This document shows positions 46,691 through 57,846 of a stretch of 64,000 nt of DNA, one piece after another (the first letter of the stretch is position 1; every line of letters starts with the position of its first letter). Made by a program: the position numbers and the translations under genes. The DNA is taken from assembly GCA_934167165.1 (NCBI GenBank), contig CAKPKG010000003.1:10127-74126 (forward strand), in the 5' to 3' direction. The DNA is from an uncultured Clostridia bacterium. Lineage in GTDB: Bacteria > Bacillota > Clostridia > TANB77 > CAG-508. The notes under the pieces are model-generated. The model was given only the letters and a program-made list of their open reading frames with translations. It was not told the DNA's origin and ran no database searches.

Positions 46691-46764
46691 CTAATTCACT
46701 GTGCATAATTACCTATATTTTACATATAATTATAGTACAAGCTATTGTAAGGATGTGATGAAAT

Positions 46765-47863
46765 TTGGTAGTTGATATGGGCTATTTTACAAAAGTAATA
46801 AAGAAAATACTAATACTAATCCTTACTCTGGTAGCAATTTATTTATCGTTTAAATTAGCTTTGTTTTATATGCCTTTTTTAATAGGATTTATTATATCTT
46901 TATTAATAGAGCCTATTATTAAATTTATTAATAAAAAAACAAAATTAACTAGAAAAACAAGTGCTGTAATTACATTAGTATGTATTTTTACAATTTTAAT
47001 AGCGCTAATTATTTGGGGTGTAATTAGTTTAATTACAGAATCTTCAAATTTATTACAAAGCTTAAATATATATATAGAAAAAATATATATTCAAATACAA
47101 AGATATATAAACAATATAGATTTTGAGAAAATTAAAATACCAAAGCAAGTTGTTTCAATAGTTCAAAATGCAACTAGTAATTTTTTAGAGTTTTTAACAA
47201 AATGGATAAGTAATTTTTTAACTTCAATACTTCAAAACATAACTTCTCTTCCAATAATAGGTATATATATTGTAATTACAATACTTTCAACATATTTTAT
47301 GTGTGCAGATAAAATGTACATGTTAGATCAATTAGAACACCATTTCCCAAAACTATGGGTAAAAAAATTTGGATTACACTTAAGAAAATTAATTGCTACA
47401 TTAGGAGGTTATTTAAAAGCAGAAGCAACACTAATATTAATATCTTTTATAGAGGTTTTAATAGGGCTATATATTTTTAAAATATGTGGATTAAATGTGC
47501 CATATCCATTTTTAGCAGCACTTCGGAATAGGGTTTGTAGATGCACTTCCAATACTTGGGTCTGGCACAGTAATGCTACCATGGGCTATTATTTCTGCTG
47601 TAAATGGAGATTTAAGTTTAGGAATTGCATTATTTATACTTTATATAATAATACTAGTAGTACGCCAGTTATTAGAGCCAAGAATTGTTGGGAATAATAT
47701 AGGAATACATCCAGTATTTACATTAATTGCAATGTATACAGGCTTTAAGTTTTCTGGAATAATAGGCTTATTTATAGGTCCAATAGTACTAATAATTTTA
47801 CAAAATGTTTTTGAAACAATGATAGATAATGGAATAGTGAAAACTATATTGGATAGAAAATAA
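46765..47863 (+). CDS. AI-2E/YtvI-type polytopic membrane protein, needs one +1 shift
   Basis: The joined product has 365 residues with about eight membrane helices, matching the AI-2E transporter family; members such as YtvI act in sporulation. From the TTG at 46765 the first 253 codons run to GCA GCA CTT. An extra C at 47524 precedes GGA ATA GGG, and the +1 frame gives ALGIGFVDALPILGSGT, the strongly conserved family signature, followed by the remaining helices to TAA at 47861. Length and topology match the family only after the shift. Role and substrate are unknown. Confidence 0.85.
47524..47527 (+). other. CGG +1 recoding site in the YtvI-like gene
   Basis: GCA CTT, extra C at 47524, then GGA ATA GGG TTT. 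It falls in the most conserved motif of the family. Confidence 0.88.
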
Positions 47864-47888
47864 AGGAGAGGCAAACGCCTCTCCTTTA
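47862..47888. terminator. Bidirectional terminator
   Basis: AAAGGAGAGGC pairs with GCCTCTCCTTT around AAAC, between converging genes. Confidence 0.9.
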
Positions 47889-48428
47889 AAACATAGCAGA
47901 AGTAGGAACATATGTATCATCAGGTGGATAAACATAAATATTATCTTTTGGCTTTTCTATTTGTTTAATTTCTTTTATTTTTATTATAGGCATATCACCA
48001 TGATATGAGCCTTTTGTAATTTCACCTTTTATTTCTACCCAAGAATCATTATCAAAATTTTGGGCATTTTTGCAATCACATAAAAAACCTACTATTAATG
48101 TTTGCATATCTGAACTAATTATCATATCTCGCGCAAGAACAAATTCTGTTTCTTTAAAGTCTAACAATCTATAAACGTAACCAGAAAAGCATATTTCTTT
48201 ACCTACATAAGAATCTATATCATCATGAACAGCTTTTAAAATATTAGTATAGTCATTGGTAGAAATATTAATCGTATTTGTATTTATTGTTTCATCTTTC
48301 ACCTTAAAACTATTAGCATAAATCATGTGTGCCGAAATTGCAAAATATATTGTTATAGCAATTGCTATAAAAACAAGAATTATCTTTACTAACTTTTTTC
48401 CATTTAATTTAATATTCCATACAAACAT
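47886..48428 (-). CDS. TIGR03943/DUF1980-like protein with OB-like domain
   Basis: The 180-residue protein has an N-terminal membrane helix (about 12-35) and an extracytoplasmic domain. YVGKEICFSGYVYR, VLARDMIISSD and the closing WVEIKGEI are typical of the DUF1980/TIGR03943 C-terminal domain that accompanies DUF318-type permeases; no permease is adjacent here. Function unknown. A complete repeat element lies just upstream of its start. Confidence 0.7.
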   Translation of the reverse strand: MFVWNIKLNGKKLVKIILVFIAIAITIYFAISAHMIYANSFKVKDETINTNTINISTNDYTNILKAVHDDIDSYVGKEICFSGYVYRLLDFKETEFVLARDMIISSDMQTLIVGFLCDCKNAQNFDNDSWVEIKGEITKGSYHGDMPIIKIKEIKQIEKPKDNIYVYPPDDTYVPTSAMF

Positions 48429-48460
48429 TATATCAATCCTTTCTGTGGAATTGGAATTTC

Positions 48461-48570
48461 ACGAAGTGCGAAGTGTGAGGTGAGAAGTGTGAGGAATAAA
48501 GAAAGGCCTGCGAAGCCTTGGCCCTATAAATCACACCTCCAACATCACACCTCTCACAGCAATTAAACAA
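48461..48570. repeat. Dispersed heptad inverted-repeat element, best-preserved copy
   Basis: Left arm CGAAGTGCGAAGTGTGAGG and TGAGAAGTGTGAG, central hairpin AAAGGCCTGCGAAGCCTT, ATAAATCACACCTCC and TCACACCTCTCAC right arm. The outer ends AATTGGAATTT (about 48450) and AAATTCCAATT (about 48569) form a terminal inverted repeat. It lies between the DUF1980-like gene and secA. Confidence 0.85.
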
Positions 48571-48698
48571 ATTCCAATTTATCTAATTAAATTCTATGTT
48601 AAATTCTTGCAATATATTACAGTTCATGATATATTATTTAAATGTATGGCAGATTGGGTTGGCCATAGCATACACATTAATTGAAAGAAGGAAATTAA

Positions 48699-51462
48699 AT
48701 GGGTTTATTTAGTAAAATTTTTGGCACATATAGTGAAAAAGAAGTAAAAAGAGTAATGCCAATAGTGGATAAAATAAATAGTTTTGAACCAGAAATATCA
48801 AAACTTTCTGATGAAGAACTAACAGGTAAAACACAAGAATTCAAAAAAAGGTTAAATGAAGGAGAAACTTTAGATGATATATTACCAGAAGCTTTTGCAG
48901 TAGTTAGAGAAGCTTCTAAAAGAGTTTTAGGTATGCGTCACTTTGATGTTCAATTAATAGGTGGAATCATTCTTCATCAAGGAAGAATCGCGGAAATGAA
49001 AACTGGTGAAGGTAAAACTTTAGTTGCAACACTTCCTGTATATTTAAATGCACTAACAGGAAAAGGTGTTCATGTTGTAACAGTAAATGATTACTTGGCA
49101 AAAAGAGATAGTGAATGGATGGGTAAATTATACAAATTTTTAGGATTATCTGTTGGACTTGTAATTGCAGGTATGAATAGTATGCAAAAACAACAAGCAT
49201 ACAATAGTGACATTACATATGGTACAAATAATGAATATGGCTTTGATTATTTAAGAGATAATATGGTTATATATAAAAGTGAAATGGTTCAAAGACCATT
49301 AAATTATGCAATTGTAGATGAGATAGATAGTATCTTAATTGATGAGGCTCGTACTCCTTTAATTATATCAGGTACAGCAGCAGAATCTTCTGTTTTATAT
49401 TCACAAGCAGATGATTTTGTAAAAAGATTAAAATCAAAAGTATTAGTAGAAGAAGACATAAAAAATCTTGACCAAGAAGAAGATAACGAAAAATATGATT
49501 ATATAGTAGATTTAAAAGCAAAATCAGCAACATTAACTCAAAAAGGTATAAAAAAGGCAGAAGATTACTTTAAATTAGAGAATTTAAATGATTTAGACAA
49601 TTCTGATATAGTTCATCATATTAACCAAGCATTACATGCTCATGGAGTTATGAAAAAGGATATAGACTACATAGTTAAAGATGGAGAAGTATTAATAGTT
49701 GACGAGTTTACTGGAAGAATTATGTATGGAAGAAGATATAGCAATGGTCTTCATCAAGCAATAGAAGCAAAAGAACATGTTAAAATTGCAAATGAATCTA
49801 AAACTCTTGCAACAATTACATTCCAAAACTATTTTAGAATGTATGATAAATTATCAGGTATGACTGGTACAGCTATGACAGAAGAATCTGAATTTAGAGA
49901 GATATATAATTTAGACGTAATATCAATTCCTACAAATAAGCCAATGATAAGAATTGATAATAATGATATTATATATAAAAATGAAAATGCTAAATTTAGA
50001 GCAGTGGTAGAAGATATTAAAGAAAGCCATAAAATAGGTCAACCAGTGCTAGTTGGTACTGTTTCAATAGAAAAATCTGAAAAATTAAGTAGCATATTAA
50101 AAAGAGAAGGAATAAAACATGAAGTATTAAATGCTAAATATCACGAAAAAGAAGCTCAAATTATTGCACAAGCTGGTAAATTGGGAGCTGTTACAATAGC
50201 AACAAACATGGCTGGTCGTGGTACTGATATTATGCTTGGCGGTAATAGTGAATTTTTAGCAAAGCAAGAAATGAAAAAACAAGGATTTTCAGAAGAATTG
50301 ATAGAACAATCAACAGCACATAACGAAACAGAAGATGAGGAAATATTAAAAGCAAGGGAAACATTTGCTAAATTAGAGCAAAAATATGACAATGAAATAA
50401 AAGAAGAAAAACAAGAAGTCATAGATGCAGGTGGACTAAAAATTATAGGTACAGAAAGGCATGAATCAAGAAGAATAGACAACCAGCTTCGTGGACGTAG
50501 TGGACGTCAAGGTGATCCAGGAGAATCAAGATTTTATATTGCGTTGGATGATGACCTAATGAAAATATTTGGTGGAGATATGGTAACATCAGTATATAAT
50601 ACATTAGGGGCAGATGAAAATATGCCATTAGAAATGGGAATACTTTCAAGAGCTGTTGAATCAGCACAAAAGAAAGTTGAAGGAAAGAACTTTAGCATTC
50701 GTAAACATGTACTTCAATATGACGATGTTATGAATACTCAAAGAGGAATAATTTACAAACAAAGAAAACAAGTTTTGGATGGAGAAAATATACATGACAA
50801 TATATTACATATGATTGATAGTGTAGCAGAAGAAACTGTTCAAGAATATATTGGAAATGGTGAAGATGTAAATAAAGAAGGTTTACTACAAGAAATCAAA
50901 AATATATTTAATGTAAACTCATTAGAAACTTTATCTAAGAAGCATTTAAACGTTAGTGAAATAGCTGAAGAATTGAAAGAAAAAGCATTACAAAACTATG
51001 ATAAAAAAGCAGAAGAAATAGGAAAAGAAGAAATCGGCGAAGTAGAAAGAGTTGTTATGCTTAAAGTTGTAGATCAAAAATGGATGGACCATATTGATGC
51101 AATGGATGAATTAAAAGACGGTATTGGCCTTCGTGCTTATGGTCAAAAAGATCCAGTAGTTCAATATAGAATTGAAGGATTTGACATGTTTGATCAAATG
51201 GTTAATGATATTAAGCATGATGTTGTAAAAATCTTGTTAAACATAAATAAAGTTAACAATGTTGAAAGAAAACAAACTGTAAAAATAACAAAACAAGGGC
51301 TTGAACAAGCTGTAAATGCATTAAAAAATTCTACACCTAAAGAATCAAAAGAGGTTTCACATATGCCTATTACAAATGATGGCCCAAAAGTTGGTAGAAA
51401 CGACCCATGTCCTTGTGGAAGCCGGTAAAAAATATAAAAATTGCTGTGGAAGGAATCAGTAA
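48699..51462 (+). CDS. secA: Preprotein translocase ATPase SecA, needs one +1 shift for its zinc tail
   Basis: SecA drives protein export through SecYEG. The motor is complete: MKTGEGKTL (Walker A, about 101-109), [26 protein letters not shown], then the scaffold and wing domains. After 908 codons ending CCT TGT GGA AGC, an extra C at 51423 precedes GGT AAA AAA and the +1 frame adds 12 residues with two Cys, completing the C-X-C-X8-C-C zinc-binding tail (Cys904, 906, 915, 916). The unshifted form ends in CGG TAA and lacks the last two ligands. Two forms may therefore be made. Confidence 0.96.
51423..51426 (+). other. CGG +1 recoding site at the end of secA
   Basis: GGA AGC, extra C at 51423, then GGT AAA AAA. 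In the unshifted frame CGG is followed directly by TAA. Confidence 0.88.
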
Positions 51463-51480
51463 TTTGTGTAAGGAGTAATA

Positions 51481-52665
51481 ATGTCTTTTAAAAGTTTAAA
51501 AAATAAAAGAGCTATAACCTTAATAGCGGTAGTAATTACAATAATTATTCTTTTGATATTAGTAGGAGTAAGTATAAGAATTGCTAAAGGGAAAGATGGA
51601 CTAATAAATAAAGCAAAAGAAGCAAAAGCTCATACAGAAATTGAAGAATTAAAAGAACAAATACAAATAGATATATCAATTAAGCAAATAGACGATAAAG
51701 GGAATGACCTATCATCAGTAGAATTAAAGGTTATTTTAGATAAATATTTTGATAATGTACCAGAGCCAACGGAATTAAAACCAGATACAATACTAACAGC
51801 AAAAAAAGAATATGGAGAATATGAAATAAAGATTTCTGATTTATATAATGGAACTTTTTCAAAAAATGGAACAACAGCTTCTGACATTAATAACAAATTG
51901 GATAAAAGCGAATTTTATGGTGCAATAGTAAAAGGATATGAGTGCCCTAATAGTGCAGGCGTAAATGAATGGAAAATTCTTTACGCTGATGATACTAATA
52001 TTTATTTAATTGCAGGAGACTATATTTCTAAAGATTTTTGCCCAAATTCAAAAACAAAAACAATATATGTTAAAACAGATTATATATTATCAATGGACTA
52101 TGTAATACTTGACTATGATAAAGGAACAGAAAGTATTACAGACGAAAGAACTAAAAAATTAAATAAATTATATTTTGATTATTTAAAAGAAACATCATCT
52201 TCAAGTAAAAACAATAATATGTGCGCAGTGGCATATATGACAGACACAAATATATGGAAAGGTTTTGCCGGGGATAAGGCAGAATATGCAATAGGTGGTC
52301 CAACACTAGAATTGTTACTTAAATCATATAATCAAAAATACAATCTTGATTATCAAATGCAACCAATAAGTGCTGGAGGATATCAAATAAGAAAAGACAG
52401 TGATTCTGAATGGGGAAATTGGGTTTATTTATATGAAGAAGATTCCACATATACTATTAGAGATAAAACCAAAGCCAAATCACTATGGATTGCAAGTCCT
52501 TCCGTTGCAGGAGCTACAAATGTGTTTAAAATACGTAGCCAAGGTAGACTAGAAAATCAGAGTTGCTATAATACAACAAATGATGTAGGCTTCAGACCAG
52601 TAGTATGCTTAAAATCAGAGGTTCAACTTATAAAAAAATCAGAGGGAGTTTATACTATAGAATAA
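51481..52665 (+). CDS. Prepilin-like protein 3 with DUF6273-like C-terminal domain
   Basis: The 394-residue protein begins with a basic leader, then AITLIAVVITIIILLILVGV, the pilin helix. The residue before the expected cleavage is Ala in place of Gly (AGA GCT ATA), so no CGG occurs here, unlike the two paralogues at 23262 and 24208. A helical linker and a large beta-rich domain follow, with WKILYADDTNIYLIAG and LWIASPS...GFRPVVCL, the pattern of the DUF6273-type domain. It lies 18 bases after secA; AAGGAGTAATA precedes the ATG. Confidence 0.75.
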   Translation: MSFKSLKNKRAITLIAVVITIIILLILVGVSIRIAKGKDGLINKAKEAKAHTEIEELKEQIQIDISIKQIDDKGNDLSSVELKVILDKYFDNVPEPTELKPDTILTAKKEYGEYEIKISDLYNGTFSKNGTTASDINNKLDKSEFYGAIVKGYECPNSAGVNEWKILYADDTNIYLIAGDYISKDFCPNSKTKTIYVKTDYILSMDYVILDYDKGTESITDERTKKLNKLYFDYLKETSSSSKNNNMCAVAYMTDTNIWKGFAGDKAEYAIGGPTLELLLKSYNQKYNLDYQMQPISAGGYQIRKDSDSEWGNWVYLYEEDSTYTIRDKTKAKSLWIASPSVAGATNVFKIRSQGRLENQSCYNTTNDVGFRPVVCLKSEVQLIKKSEGVYTIE

Positions 52666-52691
52666 TATTTTATTAAAGAAAGGTGAATAAT

Positions 52692-53705
52692 TTGATATAT
52701 CCTAGTTTTATTAAAGAGAATAATTGTATAGGCGTTCCTGCTCCATCTGCTGGAGCAGACTGTACAGAAAGAATAAATAAATCCCTAAATGCAAAAAAAA
52801 CATTGGAAAAACTGGGATGTAAATTGATTTTATCAGAAAATCTTTTAAAATGTGAAAAAGGAAGAAGCGCAACAGCAAAAGAAAGAGCAAAAGAAATAAA
52901 TAATATGTTTAATAGTAAAGATATAAATATGATTTTATGTGCAACAGGTGGAGAGTTTTTGGTTGAAATATTACCATATATAGACTTTGATTTAATAAAA
53001 GAAAATCCTAAATTTATAGCAGGATTTTCTGACCCAACAGGGCTATTATATCCAATAACAACAAAATGTGATATTGCAACTATTTATGGGCAAAACTTTA
53101 CTTCATTTGGAGCTGAAACACTTCATCAAAGCCAACTAGATTTTTTAGAAGTAGTAAAAGGCAATTTGAATGAAGAATATAATTACGATTTATATGAAAA
53201 TGAATATGTAGAGAAAAAGACAGGTCTAGAAAATTACAATTTAACAGAAAAAGTATTTTGGAAAACTTTAGATGATAAACCAGCAACTATAAAGGGAAGA
53301 ATTATAGGAGGATGTTTTGACGTAATTTCGACTCTTGCCGGAACCAAATATGACGGGATAAAAACATTTAACGAAAAATATAAAAACGATGGAATAATTT
53401 GGTATTTTGATAATTGCGAACTGTCAAAAGAAGAAACTATTCGAGTATTGTGGAAAATGAACGAATTAGGTTATTTTAAATATACAAAAGGAATAGTTTT
53501 TGGCAGATTTGGAACTGATAAAACATACTACGATTATGATACAAAAACATGCCTAAAAGATAGTGTATTAAAAGAACTTAATATTCCAATTATTTATGAT
53601 GCAGATGTTTCACATAAAGCACCTTGTTTAACAATAGTAAATGGTGCAATTGCTGAAATTGATGTTAAAGATGGTAAAGCTAAAATTAAATTTGAATACA
53701 AGTAA
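52692..53705 (+). CDS. LD-carboxypeptidase-like S66 peptidase
   Basis: The 337-residue protein belongs to the S66 family of serine peptidases (LD-carboxypeptidases and microcin C resistance-type). GVPAPSAG at the start, GFSDPTGLLYPI with the catalytic Ser region at about 110-121, and GGCFDVISTLAGT and VSHKAPCLTI with the catalytic Glu/His later fit the family. TTG 52692 is used because AAAGGTG lies seven bases upstream. It probably trims peptidoglycan peptides or cleaves small peptides in the cytoplasm. Confidence 0.78.
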   Translation: MIYPSFIKENNCIGVPAPSAGADCTERINKSLNAKKTLEKLGCKLILSENLLKCEKGRSATAKERAKEINNMFNSKDINMILCATGGEFLVEILPYIDFDLIKENPKFIAGFSDPTGLLYPITTKCDIATIYGQNFTSFGAETLHQSQLDFLEVVKGNLNEEYNYDLYENEYVEKKTGLENYNLTEKVFWKTLDDKPATIKGRIIGGCFDVISTLAGTKYDGIKTFNEKYKNDGIIWYFDNCELSKEETIRVLWKMNELGYFKYTKGIVFGRFGTDKTYYDYDTKTCLKDSVLKELNIPIIYDADVSHKAPCLTIVNGAIAEIDVKDGKAKIKFEYK

Positions 53706-53738
53706 ACAGGTCAATATTTATTGACTTGTTTTTTGTTG
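53705..53738 (+). terminator. Terminator after the S66 peptidase gene
   Basis: ACAGGTCAATA pairs with TATTGACTTGT (one G-T) and is followed by a T run. Confidence 0.8.
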
Positions 53739-53932
53739 AATAAAGAAGTCTGACAAAGACACTTTTCTTCTTAAATATGCCAAAAAAATGTTGAAAAAGA
53801 AATGCTTATGTGTTAATATGTAATCGGTTAAAAAGTATATTCTACAACTATAAATGTATATTATTACATAAATTTGAAATATACTAATAGTTGATAAATA
53901 TATATAATAAACAATTATAAGGAGGCAAATAA

Positions 53933-56539
53933 ATGACTGAAAAATATGAAACAGTAGATAGTATAGAAAGTTTGCAAAATACTATTACAAAAGTTAGAAA
54001 AGCACAAGAAGAATTCTCAAAATTTTCACAAGAAAAAGTTGATAAGATCTTTAGAGCGGCTGCAATTGCAGCAAATCAAGCAAGAATACCACTTGCACAA
54101 ATGGCAGTAAAAGAAACTGGTATGGGAGTTGTAGAAGACAAAATAATAAAAAATCATTATGCTGCTGAATACATTTATAATAAATACAAAAACGAAAAAA
54201 CATGTGGAGTTGTTGAAGAAGATAACTATTATGGTATAAAGAAAGTATTAGAACCAATTGGAATAATTGGAGCAGTTATACCAACAACAAACCCAACATC
54301 AACAGCAATATTCAAAACATTAATTTGCTTAAAAACAAGAAATGGAATTATAATAAGCCCTCATCCAAGAGCTAAAGCTTCAACAATAGCAGCTGCAAAA
54401 GTTGTTTTAGAAGCAGCAGTAAAAGCAGGAGCTCCAGAAGGAATTATAGGATGGATAGATGTTCCTTCACTAGAACTTACAAATACATTAATGCAATCAG
54501 TAGATACAATATTAGCAACAGGTGGACCTGGTATGGTTAAATCTGCTTATTCAAGTGGAAAACCAGCACTTGGAGTTGGCGCTGGAAACACACCAGCAAT
54601 TATAGATGAAAGTGCTAATGTTATATTAGCAGTAAATTCAATTATACATTCAAAAACATTTGATAATGGTATGATATGTGCTTCTGAACAATCTGTAATT
54701 GTATTAGATAAAGTATATGATGCAGTAAAAGCAGAATTTGCAAAAAGAGGTTGCTATATATTAAATAGTGAAGAAATAGAAAAAGTAAGAAAAACAATAA
54801 TTATAAATGGTGCTTTAAATGCAAAAATAGTTGGACAATCTGCTTATAATATTGCTAAACTTGCAGGAGTAGAAGTACCAGAAACAGCAAAAATACTAAT
54901 AGGTGAAGTAGAAAGTGTAGATTTATCAGAAGAATTTGCTCATGAAAAATTATCACCAGTTTTAGCAATGTATAAAGCAAAAGATTTTGAAGATGCTTTA
55001 GCTAAAGCAAAACAACTTATAGCAGATGGAGGATTAGGACATACTTCATCATTATATATAAATACACTTACACAAAAAGAAAAAATAGAAGAATTTTATA
55101 GCAATATGAAAACTTGTAGAGTACTTATAAATACTCCATCATCACAAGGAGGAATTGGAGATTTATATAACTTTAAATTAGCTCCATCTTTAACACTTGG
55201 TTGTGGTTCTTGGGGAGGAAACTCAGTATCAGAAAATGTTGGAATAAAACATTTATTAAATATAAAAACAGTTGCCGAAAGGAGAGAAAATATGCTTTGG
55301 TTTAGAGCACCTGAAAAGGTATATATAAAAAGAGGTTGCTTGCCTGTAGCCTTGGAAGAATTAAAAAATGTAATGGATAAGAAAAAAGTATTTATAGTAA
55401 CAGATACATTCTTATTTGAAAATGGTTATACAAAACCAATAACAGACAAATTAGATGAATTAGGAATAGCACATACAACATTTTCAAATGTAGCACCAGA
55501 TCCAACACTTGCTTGTGCAATAGAAGGAACAAAAGCAATGAATGAATTTAAGCCTGATGCAATAATTGCTGTTGGTGGAGGTAGTGCAATGGATGCTGGT
55601 AAAATTATGTGGGTTATGTATGAACATCCAGAAGTTGATTTCCTAGATATGGCAATGAGATTTATGGATATAAGAAAAAGAGTTTACACATTCCCTAAAA
55701 TGGGTGAAAAGGCTTATTTTATAGCAGTTCCAACATCAGCAGGTACTGGCTCAGAAGTTACACCTTTTGCAGTTATAACAGATGAAAAAACAGGAACTAA
55801 ATATCCTTTAGCAGATTACGAATTATTACCAAAAATGGCAATAGTTGATTGTAATATGATGATGAATGCTCCAAAAGGATTAACGTCAGCATCTGGTATA
55901 GACGCTGTAACTCACTGCCTAGAAGCATATGCTTCAATGATGGCTACTGAATATACAGATGGATTAGCTATTGAATCTTTAAAAAATATATTTAAATATT
56001 TACCAAGAGCTTATGAAAATGGAGCAAACGATCCAGAAGCAAGAGAAAAAATGGCAAATGCAGCTACAATGGCTGGTATGGCTTTTGCAAATGCATTTTT
56101 AGGTGTATGCCATTCTATGGCACATAAACTTGGTGCATTCCATCACATACCTCACGGAATTGCAAATGCATTAATGATTAATTATGTTTTAAGATTTAAC
56201 AGTGCAGAAGTACCAACAAAAATGGGAACATTCCCACAATATGATCATCCACATACTTTAAGAAGATATGCAGAAGTAGCAGAAGCTTTAGGATTTGGTG
56301 GAGCAAATGACGAGGAAAGCCTAAACAATTTAATAAAAGCAATTAATGAATTAAAAGAAAAAATAGGAATTAAGAAAGCTATTAAAGATTATGGCGTTGA
56401 TGAGAAAGATTTCTTAGACAGATTAGATGAAATGTCAGAACAAGCATTTGATGATCAATGCACAGGTGCAAACCCAAGATACCCATTAATAAGTGAAATT
56501 AAAGATATGTATTTAAAAGCTTATTATGGAAAAGAATAA
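53933..56539 (+). CDS. adhE: Bifunctional acetaldehyde/alcohol dehydrogenase
   Basis: AdhE reduces acetyl-CoA to ethanol and regenerates NAD in fermentation. The 868-residue product has the aldehyde dehydrogenase half (catalytic Cys in NGMICASEQ at about 246) and the iron alcohol dehydrogenase half (GGGSAMDAGK at about 545, HCLEAYAS, and metal-binding CHSMAHKLGAFHHIPHG). The upstream 170 bases show several AT-rich repeats but no clear Rex site. AAGGAGGCAAATAA precedes the ATG. Confidence 0.97.
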   Translation: MTEKYETVDSIESLQNTITKVRKAQEEFSKFSQEKVDKIFRAAAIAANQARIPLAQMAVKETGMGVVEDKIIKNHYAAEYIYNKYKNEKTCGVVEEDNYYGIKKVLEPIGIIGAVIPTTNPTSTAIFKTLICLKTRNGIIISPHPRAKASTIAAAKVVLEAAVKAGAPEGIIGWIDVPSLELTNTLMQSVDTILATGGPGMVKSAYSSGKPALGVGAGNTPAIIDESANVILAVNSIIHSKTFDNGMICASEQSVIVLDKVYDAVKAEFAKRGCYILNSEEIEKVRKTIIINGALNAKIVGQSAYNIAKLAGVEVPETAKILIGEVESVDLSEEFAHEKLSPVLAMYKAKDFEDALAKAKQLIADGGLGHTSSLYINTLTQKEKIEEFYSNMKTCRVLINTPSSQGGIGDLYNFKLAPSLTLGCGSWGGNSVSENVGIKHLLNIKTVAERRENMLWFRAPEKVYIKRGCLPVALEELKNVMDKKKVFIVTDTFLFENGYTKPITDKLDELGIAHTTFSNVAPDPTLACAIEGTKAMNEFKPDAIIAVGGGSAMDAGKIMWVMYEHPEVDFLDMAMRFMDIRKRVYTFPKMGEKAYFIAVPTSAGTGSEVTPFAVITDEKTGTKYPLADYELLPKMAIVDCNMMMNAPKGLTSASGIDAVTHCLEAYASMMATEYTDGLAIESLKNIFKYLPRAYENGANDPEAREKMANAATMAGMAFANAFLGVCHSMAHKLGAFHHIPHGIANALMINYVLRFNSAEVPTKMGTFPQYDHPHTLRRYAEVAEALGFGGANDEESLNNLIKAINELKEKIGIKKAIKDYGVDEKDFLDRLDEMSEQAFDDQCTGANPRYPLISEIKDMYLKAYYGKE

Positions 56540-56557
56540 AATAAAACTTACTTTGTT

Positions 56558-56592
56558 AAGACTTATAGATAAATTAACTCTATAAGTCTTAC
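56558..56592 (+). terminator. Hairpin after adhE
   Basis: AAGACTTATAGA pairs with TCTATAAGTCTT around a nine-base loop; the T run is weak. Confidence 0.6.
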
Positions 56593-56616
56593 TTAATAAA
56601 AGAAAGGATGATAAAT

Positions 56617-57378
56617 ATGTATTATAATCTAGAAAATCCAATAGCAGAAAGAAAAACTAAAACAGTCTATAAAGATAGTGACAAAACTATAAAATTATTT
56701 GTAGAAAATTATTCAAAAGCCGACATACTTAATGAAGCTTTAAACCAAGCTAGAGTAGAGGAAGGAACAACTCTTAATGTACCTAAACTATTAGAAGTAA
56801 CCAAAATAGATGGTAGATGGGGATTAGTTTCAGAACATATAGAAGGTACACCTCTTAACAAACTAATGGAAGAACATCCAGAAAAAGAAGAAGAATATTT
56901 AAACCTTTTTGTTGATACTCAAATGAAAATACTATCAAATTCAGTACCTTTATTAAACAGAATAAAAGATAAATTTAGAAGAAAATTAAGTAATGCGGTA
57001 AATATAGATGAAAATACAAGATATGAATTAATGCAAAGATTAGAGGGAATGAAAAACCATACGAAATTATGTCATGGAGATTTTAATCCAAGTAATGTAA
57101 TTATAAAAGAAAATGGTGAAGTATATGTAATAGACTGGTCACATGTAACACAAGGAAATGCTTCAGCAGATGCAGCAAGAACATTCTTATTATTTTCTAT
57201 AGAAGGAAAAAATGAATTAGCAGAAAAATATATCAATTTATTTTCAGAAAAATCTGGTATAACAAAAGCTAATATTCAAAGATGGATACCAATAGTTGCT
57301 GCAACTCAAATGACTAAAGGAAAAGAAGAAGAACAAGAATTTTTAAGCAATTGGATAAATGTTGTAGATTATGAATAA
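56617..57378 (+). CDS. Aminoglycoside phosphotransferase-fold kinase
   Basis: The 253-residue protein has the APH/choline kinase fold: a Lys/Glu N-lobe, then the catalytic loop CHGDFNPSNVI (about 150-160) and IDWSHVTQGN (metal Asp at about 171). Substrate unknown; the family includes antibiotic, choline and sugar kinases, and the neighbourhood gives no hint. AAAGGATGATAAAT selects the ATG at 56617. Confidence 0.75.
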   Translation: MYYNLENPIAERKTKTVYKDSDKTIKLFVENYSKADILNEALNQARVEEGTTLNVPKLLEVTKIDGRWGLVSEHIEGTPLNKLMEEHPEKEEEYLNLFVDTQMKILSNSVPLLNRIKDKFRRKLSNAVNIDENTRYELMQRLEGMKNHTKLCHGDFNPSNVIIKENGEVYVIDWSHVTQGNASADAARTFLLFSIEGKNELAEKYINLFSEKSGITKANIQRWIPIVAATQMTKGKEEEQEFLSNWINVVDYE

Positions 57379-57411
57379 ATCTTATCACACAAAAGAAAAG
57401 GAGGTGTTAAT

Positions 57412-57831
57412 ATGAAAAAAAATACTATAATTTACGTTGTAGCAGGAGTAGTAGCACTTATAATTATTGTACTTTCAATATGTTTAGCAGTTTCAAATAG
57501 TAGTAAATCTAATAACAGATATGCTACTAAAAATATAAAAATAGAAAAATATAATGAAAGCGGAGAAGTTGAAAAAGTAGTAGAAATAAAGAAAAGAAAA
57601 GACATAAACGAACTTTTAGAAATTTGTAAAAACATATCATTAGAGCAAGATGAAACATCAAAATATTTAGGAATAAAAACAGATGTAAAAATAGATTTAC
57701 AAAATGGTGTGGAACTTTATCTACAAAATGAAATAAAAGATTATTGTTTTTATAAAACCGATGATGTTAATTGTACAATAAAAATGCCAGAAGGCTTATT
57801 AGACTATGTAAATAATAAATTGAAAGACTAG
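57412..57831 (+). CDS. Hypothetical membrane-anchored protein
   Basis: The 139-residue protein has one N-terminal membrane helix (about 6-26) and a mostly polar C-terminal domain with beta-strand character. No family is recognised. AAAGGAGGTGTTAAT gives a strong ribosome binding site. It precedes prfB by 15 bases and probably shares its transcript. Confidence 0.65.
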   Translation: MKKNTIIYVVAGVVALIIIVLSICLAVSNSSKSNNRYATKNIKIEKYNESGEVEKVVEIKKRKDINELLEICKNISLEQDETSKYLGIKTDVKIDLQNGVELYLQNEIKDYCFYKTDDVNCTIKMPEGLLDYVNNKLKD

Positions 57832-57846
57832 AATGGAGAGTGAATT

